Shown here piece after piece: positions 16,016 through 23,282 of a stretch of 64,000 bases of DNA. A program made the translations under genes and the position numbers. Source of the DNA: Clostridiales bacterium (GTDB lineage: Bacteria > Bacillota > Clostridia > Christensenellales > Borkfalkiaceae). Positions within the stretch are counted from its first letter, which is position 1. Each line of letters begins with the position of its first letter. A model generated the notes under the pieces. It searched no databases and had not been told where the DNA came from. It worked only from the letters and a program-made list of their open reading frames with translations. Where the stretch lies: NCBI GenBank assembly GCA_022508245.1, contig JAFLVO010000004.1, forward strand, positions 41,800 to 105,799, in the 5' to 3' direction.

Positions 16016-16049
16016 TCTTTGTCGAAGCTCTCCCACGACAGAGTGCAAC

Positions 16050-16078
16050 AAAAAAGCGGCTGTCACGCCGCTTGATTT
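16050..16078 (-). terminator. Terminator of cyuA
   Basis: On the minus strand, AAGCGGC and GCCGCTT form the stem and a T run follows, about 40 bases after the cyuA stop. Confidence 0.75.
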
Positions 16079-16115
16079 TACTATTGTTTTAAAGTTGTAC
16101 ACTACAAATCGTATT

Positions 16116-17387
16116 TTAGTCTTTAACCATCAGTCTTATAATTTCCTCGTCTGTGGCGCGCATACCGTTTCTTGCGAGGTCGCCCACGTTGTCAATAGTG
16201 CCCTCTACGCTCTCGACGAGAATACCGTCCCCTCCGCAGAAATTTGAGCCCGAAAGAGACATCTCCAGACCTATGAGACCCGCCTCCACCGAAGAGGCGA
16301 TTTTTGCCGCGCAGCTCGACTTTGCTCCGTCGCAGACAAGACCCGAATTTATGGCAAGCGCATTTATTATGGTGTGTGAAATTTCTTCCACACCGCCGCC
16401 GTAAAGCCTGCAAATGGCCGCCGCCGCTCCGCAGCCCGCGCTGACCGCTCCGCAGTAGGCGGAAAGCCTGCCTATGCCCGTCTTGAGTCTTATGGTAACA
16501 AGGTCCGACAAAACTACTGCGCGGATAAGCTGTTCATGCGTCGCGTTTAAATGCTTTGCGTAAGTAATTACGGGAAGGGACGCAGTCATTCCCTGATTTC
16601 CGCTGCCCGAAACTATGACGACCGGCAAACTGCAGCCGTTCATTCTCGCGTCCGAACCCGCCGCCGCTGCCGCAATCGCTAAGTTATGTATATCGCTGCC
16701 GAAACGCTTTGTAAGCAGTTTCCCGACCCTCGCGCCGTAGTCGTTCTTAAGCCCCTCTGCGGAGATTGCCGAGTTGTAGTCTATCTGCCTTTCGACCATC
16801 TCTTTGACGTCCTCAAGCTTGACTTCGTCGGCAAATTCAAGAATTTTAGCTATGTTTAAAAGCTCTCTGTCCTTGCTGTAAGAGGTCTCCTCCTTGGCAA
16901 ACGGCAAATCGCAGATTATGTCGCCGTTCTTTTCGATATGCACTACGTTGGTATGGTGTCCGGCTATGCGCACGCAAGAGCTGTGCTCGCCCTTATATTC
17001 GCGAACCCAGATGTCGAAAATACAGCCGGAATCGGAGTGCATAATCTTAAACTGTGCATTTTCAAGATATTTTTTAATCTCCTCAATGGCGACGGCGCTG
17101 ACTTCCGAAATGCACTCAAGCTGCTTTTCGGCAACGCCCGCAATTATTCCCGCCGCGGCTGCCGCAGGAATACCCTTTAAGCCGCCCGTGTTGGGAACTA
17201 CCACTCCCTTCACGTTTTTAAGTATATTGCCGCTTACCGAAATTTCAACTCTTTCGGGTACAGCGCCAAGCGTCTCCCGCGCAAGCGCCGCCGCATAAGC
17301 AACGGCAATAGGCTCTGTACAGCCCATGGCAGGCAGAAGCTCCTCTTTCAGAATATTTAAATAACAGTCGTAAATTTGTTTTTCCAT
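16116..17387 (-). CDS. cyuA: L-cysteine desulfidase (CyuA / UPF0597 family)
   Basis: Breaks L-cysteine into pyruvate, sulfide and ammonia with an oxygen-sensitive [4Fe-4S] cluster, in the cytoplasm. The family is shown by the N-terminal AMGCTEPIAVAYAAA motif (C23), the SGSGNQGMTASLPVITYA segment, and the Cys-bearing segments near the C-terminus, VCDGAKSSCAAK and FCGGDG. The length (423 aa) is typical. It has its own promoter and terminator and no transporter partner here. In this genome it would add to amino-acid fermentation alongside the glutamate pathway and supply sulfide; that last part is inference. Confidence 0.9.
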   Translation of the reverse strand: MEKQIYDCYLNILKEELLPAMGCTEPIAVAYAAALARETLGAVPERVEISVSGNILKNVKGVVVPNTGGLKGIPAAAAAGIIAGVAEKQLECISEVSAVAIEEIKKYLENAQFKIMHSDSGCIFDIWVREYKGEHSSCVRIAGHHTNVVHIEKNGDIICDLPFAKEETSYSKDRELLNIAKILEFADEVKLEDVKEMVERQIDYNSAISAEGLKNDYGARVGKLLTKRFGSDIHNLAIAAAAAGSDARMNGCSLPVVIVSGSGNQGMTASLPVITYAKHLNATHEQLIRAVVLSDLVTIRLKTGIGRLSAYCGAVSAGCGAAAAICRLYGGGVEEISHTIINALAINSGLVCDGAKSSCAAKIASSVEAGLIGLEMSLSGSNFCGGDGILVESVEGTIDNVGDLARNGMRATDEEIIRLMVKD

Positions 17388-17408
17388 AGTTAAACCTCTC
17401 CGAAGAAG

Positions 17409-17437
17409 ATTATAACATATATTAAATTAAAATACAA
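17409..17437 (-). promoter_or_regulatory. Promoter of cyuA
   Basis: Minus strand TTGTAT (17432-17437) and TATAAT (17409-17414), spacer 17 bp. Confidence 0.75.
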
Positions 17438-17500
17438 CTGTTCACAAAAATTAAAAACTATTATAGCCGATAGATTTCAACTAAATGTAAATAAAATTGC

Positions 17501-17529
17501 TTGCAAAGATATTGCAAAACTGATATAAT
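17501..17529 (+). promoter_or_regulatory. Promoter of tRNA-Val
   Basis: TTGCAA at 17501-17506 and TATAAT at 17524-17529, spacer 17 bp. Confidence 0.8.
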
Positions 17530-17555
17530 GTTATATGTTAAGAAACGAAAAATTT

Positions 17556-17632
<77 letters not shown>

Positions 17633-17638
17633 CGAAAG

Positions 17639-17666
17639 CAGCACCATTTTCGGGGTGCTGTTTTTG
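17639..17666 (+). terminator. Terminator of tRNA-Val
   Basis: CAGCACC pairs with GGTGCTG and is followed by five T. Confidence 0.85.
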
Positions 17667-17763
17667 TATTGCTATAAGGTATTTCATTGACTACATAAAA
17701 AATTTGTAACATTTTGCATCTCATACTCGTCTATTAATAAAATCATTTACATAGGAGAAATAT

Positions 17764-18360
17764 ATGGAATGTTACGAAATAATTTTTCACGTTATTGACA
17801 GTTTGATAGCGGTAATTGCTCTCATATTAGTAATTTTTGGTTGGATTATTCCGGCTAAAAAGAATGAAAGTCTCGAACAGCTAAAATGGGAAAAGGACTA
17901 CATTGATTTGCAAATATCAGAGCTATATGGTCCGCTGAGCGCATGTTTGCATAATGGGCAAGTGATAAGATGTAAAGTTTTTAAACAATTAGGTAGGCAT
18001 TATGTTTTTGCTGAAGGAGAAAGTATTTCTGATTTACCTGTTCACGAACAGATAATATGGAAGCATTATGTTAAAAATTATAAGTTAAAATATTTAAGAG
18101 ACGCTGTGCTTATTGTTCAGCAGAATTATCATCTTATTGATGAAAAGGATGATTATAATTTATATGAAGCATTTATAAAATATACACTTATATGGGATTT
18201 TACGGATAATCAATACAACAACGGGATTAGAAATAATTATAATTTTCAATATGAAACAAATTATCCGTACGAATTTGAAGAGCAAATTAATGCTACATTA
18301 GAATTTTTAAAGGAAAAGAAAAGATTATTAATAAAAAAATTAGACAGCAAAAATGTATAA
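17764..18360 (+). CDS. Hypothetical one-TM protein, AT-rich accessory gene
   Basis: 198 aa, unrecognised. A single N-terminal hydrophobic helix (about residues 9-30) anchors it, and the rest is a soluble helical domain rich in Tyr, Asn, Asp and Lys, with a C-terminal coiled-coil-like stretch (EEQINATLEFLKEKKRLL). GGAGA precedes the ATG. Base composition is clearly more AT-rich than the neighbours. The gene sits between tRNA-Val and a second copy of the tRNA-end sequence, which suggests it was acquired. Single-TM proteins in such islands are sometimes defence or phage-exclusion factors, but nothing here proves that. Confidence 0.6.
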   Translation: MECYEIIFHVIDSLIAVIALILVIFGWIIPAKKNESLEQLKWEKDYIDLQISELYGPLSACLHNGQVIRCKVFKQLGRHYVFAEGESISDLPVHEQIIWKHYVKNYKLKYLRDAVLIVQQNYHLIDEKDDYNLYEAFIKYTLIWDFTDNQYNNGIRNNYNFQYETNYPYEFEEQINATLEFLKEKKRLLIKKLDSKNV

Positions 18361-18394
18361 AAAGTTCGTTTTAGGTTATCTACTCTCCACCACG

Positions 18395-18427
18395 AAAAAA
18401 AGATAGGTTGTATACCTATCTTTTTTT
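18395..18427. terminator. Bidirectional terminator
   Basis: AGATAGGT pairs with ACCTATCT, flanked by A and T runs on either side. Confidence 0.75.
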
Positions 18428-18529
18428 GTGTTACGAATTGCGGCGTTGAACCATAGTGACGCGATTGCGATAATTTATTCATCACATTTAACTTATAATT
18501 CTTCGACCATAGGTCTTTTTTATTTTTTA

Positions 18530-18558
18530 TTGCATTTTATTTCTGATTATGTTATAAT
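18530..18558 (+). promoter_or_regulatory. Promoter of tRNA-Ala
   Basis: TTGCAT at 18530-18535 and TATAAT at 18553-18558, spacer 17 bp. The stretch 18428-18529 before it shows nothing recognisable. Confidence 0.8.
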
Positions 18559-18581
18559 TTTCTTATAATCCATTTTAATTT

Positions 18582-18657
18582 GGGGATATAGCACAGTTGG
18601 TAGCGCGATACGTTCGCAACGTATAGGTCACGAGTTCGAGTCTCGTTATCTCCACCA
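18582..18657 (+). tRNA. tRNA-Ala (CGC)
   Basis: 76-nt cloverleaf with encoded CCA. The anticodon stem ATACG/CGTAT encloses loop TTCGCAA, anticodon CGC. The acceptor GGGGATA/TATCTCC contains the G3:U70 pair that identifies tRNA-Ala. Confidence 0.93.
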
Positions 18658-18662
18658 CGCAG

Positions 18663-18686
18663 AGGAAGGCACAAGCCTTCCTTTTT
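18663..18686 (+). terminator. Terminator of tRNA-Ala
   Basis: AGGAAGGC pairs with GCCTTCCT across ACAA, followed by five T. Confidence 0.85.
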
Positions 18687-18746
18687 GCGTGGGGTAATAT
18701 CGAATCGATGAACTCGTGCAGTTCGCCCGAGGCGATTTATCGCCTT

Positions 18747-18776
18747 CGTACCGAAGGCGACAGCCTTACGGTTTGC
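18747..18776 (+). repeat. Dispersed 30-nt tRNA-associated repeat, copy 2
   Basis: Begins cgtaccgaaggcgacag and matches 2551-2580 with three mismatches in 30. Its neighbourhood (tRNA, terminator, repeat, copied tRNA 3' end) mirrors that of tRNA-Lys(CTT). Confidence 0.65.
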
Positions 18777-18787
18777 CGTGCGAGCCT

Positions 18788-18829
18788 TTGGTAGCGCGGA
18801 GTTTCGGCAAAGTCTCGTTATCTCCACCA
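18788..18829 (+). pseudogene. Truncated tRNA-Ala pseudogene
   Basis: ttggtagcgcg (18788-18798) copies the D-arm of tRNA-Ala (18597-18607), and agtctcgttatctccacca (18811-18829) copies its 3' end (18639-18657) perfectly. The anticodon arm is replaced by 12 unrelated bases, so no functional tRNA can form. Confidence 0.65.
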
Positions 18830-18830
18830 T

Positions 18831-18861
18831 AAAAGGCACTGACGGTTAGTCAGTGCCTTTT
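18831..18861. terminator. Bidirectional terminator
   Basis: AAAGGCACTGAC pairs with GTCAGTGCCTTT, flanked by A and T runs. It ends the minus-strand ECF pair, 13 bases after the S-component stop. Confidence 0.85.
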
Positions 18862-18874
18862 ATAGTGTATTCGT

Positions 18875-19396
18875 TTACTCGAATTTTGTCAGGGTATACA
18901 TCTTAATGAGTATCGGGAGCAAGAACAGCACTGTTACGAAAGTGCAGATTACCTGCGGAACAACGGCTGTGAGTGAAAGCAAATAATACCTCTTTGCCGC
19001 CTCCCACGTATACCCGAAGTAAAACGTAGCTATGGTGTTGTCAAGCAAGGTAAAAAATACCGTCATTAACACCGCCACCGTTATTAAAATAGCGTGATGT
19101 TTTAGATTGATAGTTTTCTTAAATTTTTTACCGAGCAGTCCGAACACGACAACGAACAGATTGTAGTAAATTAAGTAGAGAATAATTATGTTGAGAAAGA
19201 ACCCCAATATAAAACAGCGCAGTATTGAAAATGCGGTTGCTACCAAAAGTCCGCGTTTAATGCCGAAGTAAAACGAAAAGCTCAAAAGCAGCACGGTTAC
19301 AACTTCTATACCGGATATTCCCGACAAAACCAATTGTCCGCCTATCAGCAGGGCAGTAAAAATGCTGACAAGCGATATTTCCTTTGCGGCTGACAT
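18875..19396 (-). CDS. ECF transporter S component, probably for cobalamin
   Basis: 173-aa, very hydrophobic protein with about six membrane segments, the size and layout of the substrate-binding S component of energy-coupling factor importers. The N-terminal SLVSIFTALLIGGQLVLSG segment carries the small-residue helix that S components use to dock on EcfT. It starts one base after the lipoprotein gene, and both are downstream of a cobalamin riboswitch, so B12 or a corrinoid is the likely substrate (CbrT-like). No ATPase or T component is encoded nearby, so it must use a shared EcfA/EcfA'/EcfT module elsewhere. Confidence 0.82.
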   Translation of the reverse strand: MSAAKEISLVSIFTALLIGGQLVLSGISGIEVVTVLLLSFSFYFGIKRGLLVATAFSILRCFILGFFLNIIILYLIYYNLFVVVFGLLGKKFKKTINLKHHAILITVAVLMTVFFTLLDNTIATFYFGYTWEAAKRYYLLSLTAVVPQVICTFVTVLFLLPILIKMYTLTKFE

Positions 19397-19397
19397 A

Positions 19398-19814
19398 TCA
19401 GATTGAGAACGACTGATAAGCCAATACGTATATGCAGCCCTCTTTTAAAGGTAATTCCTCTACGCCGAGTGTGGCAGAGCCGTAAATTTTACCCTCGTGC
19501 TCGAAAGTGCCCCAAGCCTCGTTGGAATTTTCGGCGTCGTCGGTGTAAAGCATCCAGTAACTGCTATTAGCCTGAGCTTTACCGTTTACTTTAATTACCA
19601 TACCGTCGCTGACCTCGAAGGTAAGCTCGCCCTTGTCCTGCAGATGGTTCATATAATCTACAAGTTTTTTGTTTTCAAAATCGAAAGACGCGTCCGAAGC
19701 AGTGATAAAAACGGTGTTCTCGTCTGCTGTAACGGGGCTTTTGTCGCACGCGCTTATAAAAAAGCACGCAACGATTGCAATAACAGAAATTGCAAGTGAT
19801 AATAATTTTTTCAT
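19398..19814 (-). CDS. DUF4430-type lipoprotein (transcobalamin-like), probable B12-binding partner of the ECF transporter
   Basis: 138-aa lipoprotein. Signal peptide MKKLLSLAISVIAI followed by a lipobox ending SAC, so it is anchored outside the membrane. The mature domain has the DUF4430 pattern: a helix near FENKKLVDYMNHLQDK, a G-x-V-x-x-V-N-G turn, and SSYWMLYTDDAENSN, matching the W-x-Y-x-x-N signature shared with the C-terminal domain of transcobalamin. Such proteins are found next to ECF S components and are thought to deliver cobalamin. GGAGG before the ATG at 19814 fixes the start; a longer frame to 19850 runs into the riboswitch terminator. Confidence 0.78.
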   Translation of the reverse strand: MKKLLSLAISVIAIVACFFISACDKSPVTADENTVFITASDASFDFENKKLVDYMNHLQDKGELTFEVSDGMVIKVNGKAQANSSYWMLYTDDAENSNEAWGTFEHEGKIYGSATLGVEELPLKEGCIYVLAYQSFSI

Positions 19815-19823
19815 AAAACCTCC

Positions 19824-19850
19824 AAAAAAAATTGCCCGTTCTACGGGCAA
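19824..19850 (-). terminator. Riboswitch-linked terminator
   Basis: On the minus strand, TTGCCCGT pairs with ACGGGCAA and is followed by seven T, just before the lipoprotein ribosome site. It lies directly downstream of the cobalamin aptamer and would act as its expression platform. Confidence 0.75.
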
Positions 19851-19854
19851 AATA

Positions 19855-19975
19855 AAATATTACAAACTCCTTCACTGCCCAAGAAGAAGTTCGTGAGTCA
19901 AAGGGTAGGTAACCGGACTGTAACCGTAATGGCCGTTGCGACGGAATTTCACCGCACTTCCCCTACTTTCAGTAA
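19855..19975 (-). promoter_or_regulatory. Cobalamin riboswitch
   Basis: Read on the minus strand, the conserved aptamer core is present in order: GGGGAAGTGCGGTGAAATTCC, then GTCGCAACGG, then TTACAGTCCGGTTACC, closing with a CTACCC-type strand that pairs with the GGGG region. These match the B12-box family (GGTG..AA..CC, GC.AC, GTC.G). A terminator follows, so it is predicted to switch off the B12 uptake pair when cobalamin is abundant. Confidence 0.82.
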
Positions 19976-20016
19976 AAAAATTTACTACTCGCAATGATTT
20001 GGATTCAATTTTCTAT

Positions 20017-20045
20017 AATTTAACATATATCGCCGATTTTGTCAA
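20017..20045 (-). promoter_or_regulatory. Promoter of the riboswitch transcript
   Basis: Minus strand TTGACA (20040-20045) and TAAATT (20017-20022), spacer 17 bp, about 45 bases upstream of the aptamer. Confidence 0.75.
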
Positions 20046-20069
20046 ATGAATTGACTAAAACGCGCCCAA

Positions 20070-20546
20070 TTATTTCTCGTCGTAGATGCGCGCAATAGCG
20101 TAGAAAAGCGTTGACATTTTATTGAGATATTCGAAAATGTATTCGCTTCCGCCGTACTTTTCGAAGAGGCGTGCGTACGCCAGCTCCGCCCTTCTTGTGA
20201 TTGTGCGCACTATATGCACTCTTGCTCCCATGAGCGTAGTTCCGGGCAATACAAAGCTTGTAAATGGTCCCGCTTGCTCTTCGTATTTTTTAATTACTTC
20301 CAGAAGCTCTTCAAGATGTTTCTGCCCTATATGCCCGTAACCGCCGGCGACCTCCGCCATCATTGTGGAAAGAAGGGTTACTATCTTCCTCAATTCCATT
20401 TCCAAGCGCTTGTCCTCAACGTAGTGCGTGAGTTCCATAATATGTGCGGAAAGCTCGTCCACGGCGCCGAAAAACGCAATACGTTCATCGGTTTTGTACG
20501 TTTTATCGCCCACTAAATCGGTTAAAAGCGGTTCTTTTTTAAGCAT
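20070..20546 (-). CDS. PduO-like ATP:cob(I)alamin adenosyltransferase, divergent
   Basis: 158 aa. The PduO fold is indicated by FGAVDELSAHI (residues 26-36) and by FVLPGTTLMGARVHIVR with TRRAEL (about 97-122), which correspond to the family's DEL and LPG..RR-AE motifs. The N-terminal ATP-binding signature (TRTGDxGTT) is not present; that position reads TDLVGDKTYKTD. It therefore either binds ATP differently or has another corrinoid role. It starts 20 bases after the mesaconase beta subunit, so it is the last gene of the glutamate operon and would supply adenosylcobalamin for glutamate mutase. GGGAGA sets the start at 20546. Confidence 0.72.
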   Translation of the reverse strand: MLKKEPLLTDLVGDKTYKTDERIAFFGAVDELSAHIMELTHYVEDKRLEMELRKIVTLLSTMMAEVAGGYGHIGQKHLEELLEVIKKYEEQAGPFTSFVLPGTTLMGARVHIVRTITRRAELAYARLFEKYGGSEYIFEYLNKMSTLFYAIARIYDEK

Positions 20547-20566
20547 AGCAATTCTCCCAAAGAGGC

Positions 20567-21115
20567 TTAAATCTGTCTGTACTTTTCGATGCCCTGTTCG
20601 AATAAATCGTTTCCGACGCTGTCGTACGTAACTATTGCGTAAAAATCTTCGACTTCGAGGCGGTGAATTGCCTCTGCGCCGAGGTCTTCGTAAGTGACTA
20701 CCTCGCACTTTTTAATAGTCTCCGAAATGGAGGCGGCGGCTCCGCCGATTGCCGAGAGATATACTCCGCCGTATTGCTGTAAAAGCTGTTTAAACTGACT
20801 GCTCCTCGAGCCCTTACCAACCATTACTTTTAACCCCTGCTTTAAAAGCGGTTCTGCATAGGGGTCCATACGGTAGCTTGAGGTGGGACCTGCGGAACCT
20901 ATTGCCCTGCCGGGCTTTGCGGGCGTGGGTCCGACGTAGTAAATTATTGAATTTTTAACGTCTATGGGAAGGGGCTCTCCCCTCTCGAGCAATTCGCACA
21001 GGCGCTTATGCGCGGCATCCCTGCCCGTATAAATTACACCCGTTATATGTACGGTATCGCCCGCACGGAGTGAACGCACAAGGTTTTCATCTACGGGACT
21101 TTTAAGTTCAATCAT
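20567..21115 (-). CDS. Mesaconase / class I fumarate hydratase beta subunit
   Basis: 182 aa, the C-terminal half of a two-subunit class I Fe-S hydro-lyase. Visible motifs are TGRDAAHKR, YYVGPTPAKPG, SAGPTSSYRMD and GKGSRS, all typical of fumarase and tartrate dehydratase beta subunits. In this operon the expected reaction is hydration of mesaconate to (S)-citramalate, one step between methylaspartate ammonia-lyase and citramalate lyase. Fumarase activity is likely as well, since the class often does both. GGAGG precedes the ATG, and the alpha subunit ends 35 bases upstream. Confidence 0.88.
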   Translation of the reverse strand: MIELKSPVDENLVRSLRAGDTVHITGVIYTGRDAAHKRLCELLERGEPLPIDVKNSIIYYVGPTPAKPGRAIGSAGPTSSYRMDPYAEPLLKQGLKVMVGKGSRSSQFKQLLQQYGGVYLSAIGGAAASISETIKKCEVVTYEDLGAEAIHRLEVEDFYAIVTYDSVGNDLFEQGIEKYRQI

Positions 21116-21150
21116 TTATTTTTCCTCCTTAAATTTAGGAGAGCCGAAAC

Positions 21151-21990
21151 TTAAAGATTACAGCTCTTGTGCCTTGCCGCGTGGCACTGGATATTTATGG
21201 CTACGGGCAGACTTGCTATATGGCAGGGGTAGGTATTTACCTTTACCGCAAGGCAGGTAACCGTACCGCCGAAGCCCATAGGTCCTACGCCGAGCTTGTT
21301 GATTTCTTCAAGTAGCTCTTCTTCGAGTTTTCTGGCAATGGGGTCGGGAGATTTGTCGTCAATTTCCCTGAAGAGCGCCTCTTTTGCCATCATTGCGCAT
21401 TTTTCGAAGTTGCCGCCTATGCCTAATCCAACGATTATCGGAGGGCAGGGCTTGCCGCCCGCGTTGAAAACAGTGTTGAGTACGAGTTTTTTGATGCCTT
21501 CAACGCCGTCCGCGGGAATGAGCATCTTGACAACACTCATATTCTCACTGCCGCCACCCTTGGGCGCAACATCAATGCGGAAGACGTCGCCGGGGACTAT
21601 CTTTACGTGCACTATTGCGGGGGTATTGTCCTTGGTGTTGACTCTGTCGAGAGGGTGTCTTACCACCGATTTGCGAAGATATCCCTCGGTATAAGCCTGA
21701 CGGACACCATCGTTGACTGCCTCGTAGATATCGCCCTCAAACACCACTTCGGAGCCGATTGTCAACATTACTACCGCAACGCCCGTATCCTGACATATGG
21801 GCAGGTGCTTATCCCTTGCAAGAAGGTCGTTTTCAACTATCTTTTCAAGCACCTCTCTGCCGAGCGGAGACTGCTCCTCCGCTTCTGCATTCTTAAGCGT
21901 TTTAAGGACGTTTTCGGGAATATCCTCACACGCCTCTATAAACATTTCTTTGATTTTTGCCGTAACTTCGGCAAGCTCTATTTTTCGCAT
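21151..21990 (-). CDS. Mesaconase / class I fumarate hydratase alpha subunit
   Basis: 279 aa, the cluster-bearing half of the two-subunit Fe-S hydro-lyase. Cys66 in LPICQDTG is the best cluster ligand. Cys182 (KPCPPIIVGLGIGG) and Cys198 are further candidates; assigning the exact three would need an alignment. Acts with the beta subunit downstream to hydrate mesaconate (or fumarate) in the cytoplasm, and is probably oxygen-sensitive. AGGAG precedes the ATG at 21990. It sits between CitXG and the beta subunit, which ties it to the citramalate route rather than to a TCA-type gene set. Confidence 0.9.
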   Translation of the reverse strand: MRKIELAEVTAKIKEMFIEACEDIPENVLKTLKNAEAEEQSPLGREVLEKIVENDLLARDKHLPICQDTGVAVVMLTIGSEVVFEGDIYEAVNDGVRQAYTEGYLRKSVVRHPLDRVNTKDNTPAIVHVKIVPGDVFRIDVAPKGGGSENMSVVKMLIPADGVEGIKKLVLNTVFNAGGKPCPPIIVGLGIGGNFEKCAMMAKEALFREIDDKSPDPIARKLEEELLEEINKLGVGPMGFGGTVTCLAVKVNTYPCHIASLPVAINIQCHAARHKSCNL

Positions 21991-22025
21991 AGGTTACTCC
22001 TAATAAATTTGCAAAACGAGGATAT

Positions 22026-23282
22026 TTATTTATCAAAATACCACAATGCTTTGAGTTTTTTAATTAAAATTGCGGCTGCAAGCACGTCGGCGCTGCCGCC
22101 TATGCTTATTCCGCTTTCCACACACTGCGCGTTGAGTAATTTTAATTGCGTTTCGTCGTTTACGTCAATACAACTGATTGCGTTTTTGAAATATAAGTAA
22201 TTTTCAAGAGAGCCGCTGCGCTTTAACAGCACGGTGTCCTCTATATCCCCCACTATAAACGCGAGGGCTTTTAAAAGGCACTCTTTAGAGAGATTATTAT
22301 CTATTATTTCTTCGGCTTTGCGAACGGATTCGAACCCGCCCTCGGCAAGCCCGCGAACACCGAGAAATCCGTAAACCTTAAACGCCCGTATGCCGAAGGA
22401 GCTGCCTTCGCCCTCGAGCTCGCGCGTTATGCCCTTGCAAATGCGCTTGGCGGTAGCAAATATTTGCCCGTATTCGCCGCCCCCCTTTGAGAGCAGGTGT
22501 CCTGCCGAGGCAAGCAATATTCCCGCCACGAAAATGAATCCTTTATACGTGTTCGTGCCGACGGATTTATACATAGCCTCTTCGGCTTCAAGACCTATGG
22601 GGCGCAATTTTTCAAGTAAACCGTCTGCGCTGTCGGAGTCAAAACCTACCCAAAACGATTGCACGAGGTAGGGAATTATCGCACTCTGGGACTTGAGCAT
22701 GATTTCATAGTTCATGTCGCCGTGCGAGCCCTGCGAAGTGGGCGTGACAAGCCCGAATTTATCTTCAAGATTGAGCTCCGCCATCAGGCTTTGCTCTATA
22801 ACTGCATACAGGTGTACGGAAAAATATTCCCGTACGCCCTTTTTAAGCGCATTTGAAAGTTCCTGAGGGGTATGATTGCCCTGCCTTGCGCACACAAACG
22901 CCGCATTTTCGCAGAGGTAGCATTTGCGCATATGACCGCGCGAAAGGCTGTGGGTTCCGCCTTGAGGATATACGTCCAAATCTGCGTACCTGCCTATCGG
23001 ACAGTTCTCCTCAATTGCCGTTGTTTTTAGCTTTAAGTCCTCTCCGCAAACGGGCAGAACGGCGCACATTCCGTCGGCGCCGTCTAAAATGACGGGATTG
23101 CCTGTGAACGTTTCTTTCAATCTGTTGGCGAAATATCTTATTATTAAAAAGCTTTCCTTAATTCGCTTATCGCTGCCCGGAACATTTGCCTTTGCCGTTA
23201 TTACGTCGCTTGTCTGAGCAAGTTTTAAAACGTAATTATTTCTCTCTTCACGGGCGGCAAGAATGGCATCTGCTCTACTCAT
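22026..23282 (-). CDS. citXG: CitX-CitG fusion: prosthetic-group synthase and transferase of citrate/citramalate lyase
   Basis: 418-aa two-domain protein. The N-terminal CitX part (about 1-175) has GRYADLDVY (97-105) and a Cys-rich segment with C121, C124 and C131 ending in H137; it attaches the phosphoribosyl-dephospho-CoA arm to CitD. The C-terminal CitG part (about 180-418) makes that cofactor from ATP and dephospho-CoA; its motifs are TSQGSHGDMNYE, GTNTYKG, GIRAFKVYG and GGSADVLA. Fused CitXG proteins are known in some bacteria. The start overlaps the end of citC by eight bases. Its presence shows that the lyase encoded upstream is a true acyl-carrier enzyme. Confidence 0.9.
   Translation of the reverse strand: MSRADAILAAREERNNYVLKLAQTSDVITAKANVPGSDKRIKESFLIIRYFANRLKETFTGNPVILDGADGMCAVLPVCGEDLKLKTTAIEENCPIGRYADLDVYPQGGTHSLSRGHMRKCYLCENAAFVCARQGNHTPQELSNALKKGVREYFSVHLYAVIEQSLMAELNLEDKFGLVTPTSQGSHGDMNYEIMLKSQSAIIPYLVQSFWVGFDSDSADGLLEKLRPIGLEAEEAMYKSVGTNTYKGFIFVAGILLASAGHLLSKGGGEYGQIFATAKRICKGITRELEGEGSSFGIRAFKVYGFLGVRGLAEGGFESVRKAEEIIDNNLSKECLLKALAFIVGDIEDTVLLKRSGSLENYLYFKNAISCIDVNDETQLKLLNAQCVESGISIGGSADVLAAAILIKKLKALWYFDK

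Noticed and set aside
17639..17666. Riboswitch between tRNA-Val and the AT-rich gene
   Set aside because: The only structure is a simple terminator hairpin directly after the tRNA.
20547..20708. Arg-rich extension of the PduO-like protein
   Set aside because: It overlaps the mesaconase beta gene and has no homology to the family; GGGAGA supports the start at 20546.
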